NCBI GenBank assembly: GCA_027563935.2
Contig: CM050450.1
Span: 6,617,957 to 6,681,956 of the forward strand
DNA: 64,000 bases
Origin: Costus lasius
Taxonomy: Eukaryota; Streptophyta; Magnoliopsida; Zingiberales; Costaceae
Direction: 5' to 3'
Part shown: positions 57,496 through 64,000 of the stretch, piece by piece
Position numbering within the stretch: the first letter of the stretch is position 1
Layout of the letters: the number at the start of each line of letters is the position of its first letter
Position numbers and translations under genes: made by a program
The notes under the pieces: model-generated
Database searches by the model: none
What the model was told of the DNA's origin: nothing
The model's input: the letters and a program-made list of their open reading frames with translations, nothing else

Positions 57496-58469
57496 CTAGA
57501 AATACACTATATAATTAATCATAATATTAAAATCAAATCACATGCAACAATCATAATATTAAAATGCATATGGATTCGATCATACAAGATACATTAATGG
57601 AAATATTATATCCTCAACTAATGTCAACCTCCTGCAGCAACACTTGAATACATTGAGAAAATGAGAACGAAAAAGGCAACACTAGATTAGAAATAAGTTA
57701 TATGATTTGAGTGGTAAAAGAATCTCTCATAAGTAATTTGAATATTTATAGCATCAACAAAAGTGAAGGGTTCAATGTGAAAATCATAAAAGAAGAGCAG
57801 CAAGTTCGAGAAGAAGAGCAGCGTTTTGGATTTGATGGCGACGAGCGGGAAAACGAGAAGAAGAGTAGCGTTTTGGATTTGATGGTGACAAGCGTGAAAA
57901 CGAGAAGAAGAGTGTGAAAATTGTTCAGATTGGATGCTGATAACAAAAAAATTAAAAAGTTGAAAGGTTCAAATCTCTATTGACAAACCTTCGCATGAAA
58001 TGGAAAAGAGAAGAAGCACAGCAGCAAGTTCTGGATTTGATGGTGACGAGATACCAGCGTCGACAAGCTTGATGGCAATGAGTGCTCGGTGAGAAGCTAC
58101 AAGGAGACAATAGCTGCGATGAGGAGAAGACAAGCCGATGACTTCTAGCAACGTTGAGAAATCACAAGGGCAGCAACACAACGAGAATTGGCCTGAGGAA
58201 TTGCAGGGCAACGACGCAAGGTGATGGGGGAGGAGGAAAAGACAAGATTTGAGTCGCTAGGTTTTTTTTAGAAGAGAAATGACGCGCTGAGTTTCAGCCC
58301 GTGCGGCCTGCAGGGGGGAGCCCGCGGGCGCAAGCTTCAGAAAACACAGCATTGACTCCAGTCATTGCAGCGAAGTAGCGTAAAAGTGCTGTTACTACTT
58401 CACGATGCGAATAATTTTGACCAGCGGCCTGCGCGACCAGCATCTCACGCCACATTCCCAAACGCGGCC
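57496..58469 (-). other. Harbinger 2 right arm, non-coding
   Basis: Purine-rich tandem words (AGAAGAAGAGCAGCGTTTTGG and similar, 57790-57920) and GC-richer end. No gene recognised. Confidence 0.6.
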
Positions 58470-59513
58470 TAAGTCCTATATAATATTTTATCTTTTCTTC
58501 CATATTCAATGTGAGTCTAAACCAAAGTATTAGGCATGACACCCATATTCAGAACACAAATTTGTTGTGAGTTTATGATATACAAATGAAGTTGTGGAAC
58601 ACTTGAATTGTTTTTACCAACATATGGTTTTAATATTTTTCCTTCAAATCGACTTGCTTACAAGTCTAATTCCGCGAGAATAGCTGATTTTGACTTTTGT
58701 CTGTGAGCTTTGTACTCTCCACATAAGCTGTTGGCAAATTCACATAAAATGTAAAGATATTTCACTATAAACTGGGATTTATATATGAAGGATCCAAATT
58801 TGTGTAGATCTGTTTAATTTGACAGCATTGCTTTATTTCTCCAAACTTCCCAATGGCCTTATAGATGCATAAATAGGATTTAAAAATTGTTATTAATGTG
58901 CGTCAGGTGAGTCTTGAGAATGGTACTGTTCAAGGTTTTGACGTCCGGGTTTCATCTGAATCAGCTACCAGTTCGAAGCCAATTTCACTTTGCACGCCCA
59001 TGATAAAGCTGTTTCTTCAGTTTCCTTCAATCCTGCCGCTCCAAATGTATGCTACTTTCGACTCCTAGTGGAAATAAATTTTGTTGGTTCCTTATGGTGT
59101 ATCTTTCTTGCTGTTTCTTGCTACAGCTTCAACAGATGAAATGGTAAATGCAGCTCTATTCCCTTTAGATTCCGAATTTACATAACTGATTACTGATATA
59201 TAATTTGAAAAACAGGTGAAGCTTTGGGACTTGTCAAACAATCAACCATCATGTGTTACTTCACTGGACCCTAAAGCTGTAAGTGTGGTTTATAGTGTAA
59301 CAATTCTGTAGTGATTCCCTTTCTTGTTAGCAATTGAAGGACCCAAGGGAAGATTTGAAGTAAATTCTATACAAAATCATATTTTCTCAATATATTTAGA
59401 TTGACAGTCGTTTAATTTCTTTTCAGGTCTGAAACACCCTATCTGATCTAGGTGTAGTAGATGCTAGATTTTGCCAGTATAGCAATCGAAGACCTAAGCC
59501 AGCATAACTTTAA

Positions 59514-59657
59514 GACTATGTTTTATTAGAGAGAATCTACCGTGGAAAAGATGAAAAATACTATGAATCTAGTGGAAAGGATGAAAAATACTATGAATCT
59601 AAATTGCTAGCATTTTTCATCCTTTCCACTATGGATTCCCTTCAACAGAATGTAGCC
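59514..59657. mobile_element. Tourist-like MITE, 144 bp, with internal duplication
   Basis: GACTATGTTTTATTAGAG.. pairs with ..CAACAGAATGTAGCC. TAA flanks both ends (59511-59513, 59658-59660) and the site is empty in PWP1 (CTTTAAACTTGG) and at 37.3 kb. GGAAAGATGAAAAATACTAT-type arm duplicated (59565-59600). Confidence 0.8.
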
Positions 59658-59660
59658 TAA

Positions 59661-60163
59661 AGTTTTGAGCAAAATGGTCCAATTTTTTTTTATACCTTGT
59701 TAATTTTCTTTTTCCTACAAACTAGGCATTTCCATTTCCTGAATCCCAGTGATTTCAATTGCAAGAAATGTTTCACACCTGATCATCCCAGGATAAAATA
59801 TAACCAAAATAGGATTAGCTTGATAGAGTGCGAGGCACGCATTCTTCATAAACGGGTGCTTTGCTATTTAAACGTTGTCACTACAAAAGTAAATTGCACT
59901 TTCCCGGACTTCGATAGTGTTCAATTAATTAAATGAACGTGGTGAGCTGCTGTGCATGTCCATGTTTTGCCTTGCTGTTATGAAGCTTGTTTGCTGCTGT
60001 GAATTTGTCGAAATCTCCAGAATTGCTCTCATGTGTTCGTACATCGAGTTTTGACAGCGTTAAGATATAAAAAAAACTGTAATTACTAAGGGGGTGTTAG
60101 AGTTTTGACTGTAATTGTCCGACATTGTAGCTTATCTACCCAACTGCTCGTGCGTTCTATATA
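59661..60163 (+). repeat. PWP1 3' flank, unit 4
   Basis: Collinear with 19480-20040: CCTGAATCCCAGTGATTTCA, GCATTCTTCATAAACGGGTG, AATGAACGTGGTGAG, GTCCGACATTGTAGCT. Confidence 0.88.
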
Positions 60164-60570
60164 GGCCTGTTTGGCTTTGCTTCAAAACTGATTTTAAGTA
60201 GCTTTTAAATAAAAAGTTGTTAGAAAATTAGAAAATTATTTGATTTTAAAAAATAGAAGCAAAAAAATAAAAAGTTAGAAAAGCTACAATTTGATATTTT
60301 TATAGATTCTGCTTCTTAAAAAAAAATAATTTACATAATTTTATTTAAAATTATAAGTATTATTATTTTAAGTAATTTAAAATATTAATACTAAAGAAAA
60401 ATAAAATATATTATTATTTTAAATAATTTAAAATAATATATTTATTTATTATTTTTAATTTTTATAGTAGTTAAAAAGTTATTAATTAAATATCTTATAA
60501 ATTTTAATAGTGTAGTAAAGTACAGTATAGCATAGTTATAAAGCTATTAACAGCGGAGCCAAACAGGCCC
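60164..60570. mobile_element. Harbinger-type MITE, 407 bp
   Basis: GGCCTGTTTGGCTTTGCTTC pairs with GGAGCCAAACAGGCCC; ATA lies at both flanks (60161-60163, 60571-60573). Interior AT-rich. Inserted at the same sequence (TTCTATATAATCTC) as the Harbinger at 20267. Confidence 0.85.
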
Positions 60571-61650
60571 ATAATCTCCCATAAGCAAAGATTAATTAAG
60601 TAAATAAGAGTAAAAAGAACAAAACGTGGAACACGATTAAGCAAATACAGATGGGTAAGAGCAGAGATAACACATGCTAAATGGATTAGTGAAATAGTTA
60701 AGCCCACTTTAAAGCCTTAAAATGCTATGGATGGCAGTAGAGAGAGTACTCATTGTGCTTGCACTTAAACACAATTAACTCTTTTATTATCTTATACCTG
60801 ATTAATTACCTAAATTTTGTTAGTTCCCTACTCAATTTGACTTTATTAACTCTTTTATTACCCATTAATTATTTTAACTTAGGCCAGCCTACTCAATCCC
60901 ATGTCGCTTGATGTTGCTCCCCCTTCCAGTGGCACCACGGGCTTGCGAAGGATAAATATTCATGTGAAAGGGAGCATCTCCCCTCGCCTGATGCTGCACC
61001 CCTCTGCCCCCTCACCTCTGACGCTGCTCTCCATTGTCACCCCTTATCCCTTGGCCCTGCATCACTGCTAGCCCTTCGTCGGTGTCGCTTGCAAGCCAGT
61101 GACGATGATTAAGGGTGTTTTGGGTTAATGCAAAAGAGAAGGGATAAAAAAGCAAAAAGATGTAGGCTAAATAAAACGGGTAGTAGTTTAGGCCTACATA
61201 AATTTAAATATATAAGCTAGGCCTAAAATGTATATACAAATTCAGATAATGGGTGTGAAATGTATTCTATATGAACTTAACTCGAATAATATATAGACTT
61301 TCCATATTTGAATAAAACCCAATTATCAAATAATGAGTCAAGATATGGTACCACCGATTATGATTAGTAGAAAATGCTAAAAAATTGAGTAAAATGTTGA
61401 GCGTTCCACTTTTAATTAATTGAGTCTCTCTCTTAGTTTTAAGTTTTTGCCAACTCCAAAAAAAAATCCTCGTAAACCAGTGTCAGGAATTTTCAACAAA
61501 GTCACGTGAATAAAAGTTGTAAGCAGGGCCACTGTTTGGAACGATGACACCATCCGCACATATACTTTCGGATGTGTAAATACACACATCTCTAAGTCAT
61601 TTTTATCAAGTGAATGGTGGAAGTGGCGAAACGGTGGCCCCGTTTTAAAC
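60571..61650 (+). other. Shared flank block, unit 4
   Basis: Follows 46100-46440 and 47160-47800 without the copia element (GGATAAATATTCATG is uninterrupted here). No gene. Confidence 0.7.
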
Positions 61651-61998
61651 ATTTTTTCAAGTCACGTAAAGAACTTTTATTTCTACTTGACATACTATTA
61701 AATTCTAAAGCACCAAACAAAATCTTTGATTTGACCCTGCTAAAAATTCCACACTGCCATTGCCGTAAACTCGGGAGAAAAAAAATTACTAGGCACTGTG
61801 ATTGCCTGGGAATTTTCAGCAGAGTCATAGCAAGACCTTTTATTGTTACTTGACATGCTATCAAATTCTAAAGCAACAATCAAGGATATTAATGTGAACC
61901 TGCAGAAAATTCCACGACAATGGCATTGTCACTGCCGTATCTCGGGAGCAAAAAAAAGTGAATGCCTAAGAATTTTTAGCAGAGTCACAGCAAGAACT
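61650..61998 (+). repeat. Minisatellite, ~160-bp unit, upstream of lectin 4
   Basis: Units at about 61650, 61805 and 61965 (CCTGGGAATTTTCAGCAGAG, GCCTAAGAATTTTTAGCAGA). Same family as 47811-48260. It runs straight into the W-box pair. Confidence 0.85.
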
Positions 61999-62012
61999 TT
62001 GACTCCAGTCAA
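61999..62012. promoter_or_regulatory. Inverted W-box pair upstream of lectin 4
   Basis: TTGACTCCAGTCAA, 325 bp upstream of the ATG. Confidence 0.65.
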
Positions 62013-62336
62013 CCATCAAACTTTCTGCAAACGGCCTAGGAAAATTCTTCCCCAATCCGCTACCCCAAAACGCACGACTTCGGTCCACGGTTTGTTATCC
62101 TTTTCCTTCAGTTGTCCCTCCCATTTTTATTTTTTTATTATAAATTGCAAAGACAGCCTTGTTCTTGTATCTTTACAGTTTACAGCAACCTGCGTTAAGA
62201 TAAACTACAGAGATTAGAAATAAAAATAAAAGTCAGGGACCAAATTGAAATTTGTTGTAATTGGCACGTAAGTTTTTTTTTCTCCCTACAAAAAGACGGA
62301 TAGGGCGCTGCTTCCGCATCATGTGTTTGTAAAACA

Positions 62337-63131
62337 ATGGCAGCCCTACTACATCCTTCGCTTCTTATCGCCTCGCTCGTCCTCTTCCTCGCGGCCCGTT
62401 CCTCCGCCAACGAGGGCAACATCCTCCTCACCGGCGACGTCCTCTCCACGGACAGCCAGCTCTCCTACGCCGGCGCCGCTTTCGTCATGCAAGGCGACTG
62501 CAACCTCGTCCTCTACAACCTCGGCCGCGGCTTCCAGTCCGACACCCACGGCAATGGTGTCAACTGCACGCTCTCCCTCAGCGACCAGGGCCAGCTCATC
62601 ATCACCAGTTCCGACGGCTCGCAGGTTTGGACCTCGCCGACGGAAGAAGGCAGGAAGGCCAAGAAAGGGGGCAAGTATGCGGCCGTCCTCCGCCCCGACG
62701 GCGAAGTGGCCGTCTACGGCCCGGCGGTCTGGTCCACCCCTGCTGTCAATTCCACCGCCGGAAGGCCGGAGGAGGAGGAACTGGCGGCCATTACAGCGGT
62801 GCAAAACGTCCTGTTCTCCTCGCAGACTCTGTACTCGGACGCGAGGCTTTCGAGCCGGGATTACACGTTCGTGATGAGGGAGGACTGCAACCTAGAGCTG
62901 AGCAAGGCAGAGACCAGGGTGGTGTGGCAGTCGGGGACGGCGGAGAGAGGGCGGCATTGCTTCGCCCGGCTGGATCACCGCGGGCAGCTGGCCGTCGTCG
63001 GGGATCACTACTACATGGTGCATTGGAGCAGCAAAAGTGTAGCAGCCGATGGCGACTACGTGCTCATCCTTCAAATCAATGGCCTGGCTGTTATCTATGG
63101 ACCCGTCGTCTGGTCGACGATCTACTCTTAG
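62337..63131 (+). CDS. Lectin 4: secreted two-domain GNA-type lectin
   Basis: 264 aa, signal peptide 1-24. Domain 1 motif QGDCNLVLY (52-60) complete; domain 2 motif REDCNLELS (181-189) degenerate; 246-254 QINGLAVIY. Cysteines 55/77 and 184/208, sequons Asn76 and Asn138. It differs from lectin 3 at about a dozen residues (for example A/V at position 3, R/H64, S/L172, ETR for ATG at ~192-194, YS/SS at the C-terminus), so this is the most recent pair. Promoter has TACAAAAA instead of TATAAA. AATAAA at 63172. Followed by YIPF1 upstream sequence as in units 1 and 2. Confidence 0.95.
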   Translation: MAALLHPSLLIASLVLFLAARSSANEGNILLTGDVLSTDSQLSYAGAAFVMQGDCNLVLYNLGRGFQSDTHGNGVNCTLSLSDQGQLIITSSDGSQVWTSPTEEGRKAKKGGKYAAVLRPDGEVAVYGPAVWSTPAVNSTAGRPEEEELAAITAVQNVLFSSQTLYSDARLSSRDYTFVMREDCNLELSKAETRVVWQSGTAERGRHCFARLDHRGQLAVVGDHYYMVHWSSKSVAADGDYVLILQINGLAVIYGPVVWSTIYS

Positions 63132-63439
63132 CGGAAGAATAAACTCAAGTCGATCTCCTGTAAAATCTAGAAATAAAAGAATTGTAATCGAGTCCGTCAA
63201 CCATGAAATAATAAGAACATGCAGTGAAATGCCATTCTCTGAAACCAGGCCCAAGTAAAATTGGGCTCATGCATGCCCATGAGAAGCCATGCAAATATTA
63301 CTACACTCGATTCAAAATTTCTTAATTTCATACCAATTGAATCAATTTTTGCTTATTAATTTTTAAATAAAACAAAATATATACTAAATTGAATAAAGCG
63401 TTAATATTTTAATTCTATTTAAAAAATTAAAAAAAAACT

Positions 63440-63595
63440 CATTTAAGACCTTGTTTCCTAGGAGGGATAAAAAAGGGGTGGGAAAAGAAAATAAATCAGG
63501 CAACGACTTTATTTTTATATTTTTAAAGAAATAAAAAAAATAATGATTTTTTTTTCTACTGTGAATTTTTTCAAAAAAAACACAGCCTACGCTTG
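63440..63595. mobile_element. MITE-like foldback after lectin 4
   Basis: CCTTGTTTCCTAGGAGGGATAAAAAA at the left and TTTTTTCAAAAAAAACACAG at the right have partly complementary ends; absent after lectin 1. Weakly supported. Confidence 0.4.
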
Positions 63596-63639
63596 TTTGA
63601 GATTGAATTGAAATAATTTAGAATTATTTGTAGCCTCTC

Positions 63640-64000
63640 TATGGATTTACTCCTTTCCTTTCTTTCGTATTTATTATTGTAAATATATTTTTTATGTAAT
63701 AAAAAAGCGCTTGATTAGGATCCGAAATTCTAAGCCCCCGATTGTTTGTGCTTTATCGGACGAGATACGTTAAGGATATCGGGTTCGGACTTTCTAGAAG
63801 CCAGTGAACGGACGGAGCTGCCTGTTCCATTTGGCCGACTGTGGCCGCGACACGCACTGGATTCCTTCGAGGCGCAAGGTTAGGGTTTACCGGAGGAGGA
63901 GAAAGAGAAAGAGAAAGAGTAAGAACCGCAAGCCTTTGATTCTGTTCGGCTGTTCGGAACAAGTGCTGATCCGAAGACTATGCTCTCTTTGTCCTGCTGA
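63640..64000 (+). promoter_or_regulatory. YIPF1 promoter and 5' leader, cut by window edge
   Basis: Collinear with 34,700-35,042 (GCGCTTGATTAGGATCCGAAA.., CTTTCTAGAAGCCAGTGAA.., TGTTCCATTTGGCCGACTG, CCTTTGATTCTGTTCGGC, GACTATGCTCTCTTTG). By homology the YIPF1 ATG would lie about 25-30 bp to the right of the window. Confidence 0.85.

Larger units (their letters stand above)
54758..58469 (-). mobile_element. PIF/Harbinger transposon 2, 3.7 kb with TIRs and TAA duplication
   Basis: Left end GGGCCAGTTTGGGATTG and right end (reverse complement GGCCGCGTTTGGGAATG) match at 13 of 17 positions. TAA flanks both sides (54755-54757, 58470-58472), the standard PIF/Harbinger target duplication. Transposase and ORF1 remnants lie on the minus strand. 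Inserted into the PWP1 pseudogene between exon 11 parts. Confidence 0.92.
50784..59510 (+). pseudogene. PWP1 pseudogene, unit 4 (exons 5-7 and 11-16), TE-riddled
   Basis: Collinear with functional PWP1 but broken. Exon 5 end (to ~50856) and exon 6 (from ~50955) survive; exon 6 has TTT TGA for the TTT ATA codons. Exon 7 (~51121-51186) is frameshifted. Intron 7 is interrupted by an LTR remnant (51701-53231). Exons 8-10 are deleted. Intron 10 (53460-54300) carries a MITE. Exon 11 (~54308-54385) is degenerate and followed by the Harbinger element. Exon 12 (58907-59047) lost one base (CCAATTTCAC for CCAAGTTTCAC). Exon 13 lost its acceptor AG, exon 14 (59216-59279) is nearly intact, exon 15 is mostly deleted, and exon 16 (59427-59504) is partly altered. 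It covers the order of the original gene, showing it derives from genomic duplication, not retroposition, because introns are retained. Confidence 0.9.

Noticed and set aside
59427..59504. Possible functional PWP1 exon 16 in unit 4
   Set aside because: Upstream exons are frameshifted, lost or lack acceptors, so no intact PWP1 can be made from this copy.

Overview
The window is nuclear DNA of a flowering plant, most likely a monocot. The evidence is spliced genes with GT-AG introns, long AT-rich spacers with (TA)n tracts, many LTR, hAT-like and PIF/Harbinger elements, and four copies of an intronless two-domain GNA-type (monocot mannose-binding) lectin gene. The domain layout and C-terminal sequence of these lectins most resemble two-domain agglutinins of Araceae; the family assignment is an inference. 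I saw no rRNA, tRNA, CRISPR or prokaryotic signature.

Layout. 1-2.56 kb is AT-rich spacer. 2.56-5.59 kb (minus) is a B3-domain gene split in frame by a 2,136-bp LTR-like insertion with a 5-bp target duplication. 6.85-9.35 kb is an intact 7-exon aldo-keto reductase of the AKR4C type. 11.78-19.43 kb is an intact 16-exon PWP1 gene (WD40 ribosome-biogenesis factor, 492 aa). 20.27-32.22 kb is a decayed PIF/Harbinger transposon holding a nested Ty3/gypsy element (20,920-28,552, minus, 1,135-bp LTRs, TSD AACAA) and a nested hAT-like MITE.

From 33 kb to the end the window is a decayed tandem array. The order PWP1 - lectin - YIPF1-like gene recurs about four times. Unit 1 has intact PWP1, lectin 1 (promoter and signal peptide deleted) and a YIPF1 gene. 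Unit 2 has only the PWP1 last exon (joined to the truncated YIPF1 of unit 1), lectin 2 (intact) and a YIPF1 promoter stub. Unit 3 has PWP1 intron 10/exon 11 pieces, a tandem duplication with copia debris, and lectin 3 (intact), with no YIPF1. Unit 4 has a PWP1 pseudogene (exons 5-16, riddled with TEs), lectin 4 (intact) and the YIPF1 promoter/5' leader running off the right edge just before its expected ATG. Lectins 2-4 keep full open frames, while the PWP1 copies outside unit 1 are broken.

How it fits together: AKR and PWP1 look like ordinary housekeeping/stress genes. The lectin genes are secreted sugar-binding proteins whose upstream regions all carry a conserved inverted pair of W-box cores (TTGAC..GTCAA), which suggests WRKY control. 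Repeated duplication amplified the lectins and dragged along fragments of their neighbours, making at least one chimeric YIPF1/PWP1 transcription unit. Exon boundaries and TE ends were read by eye; no alignment or database search was run.
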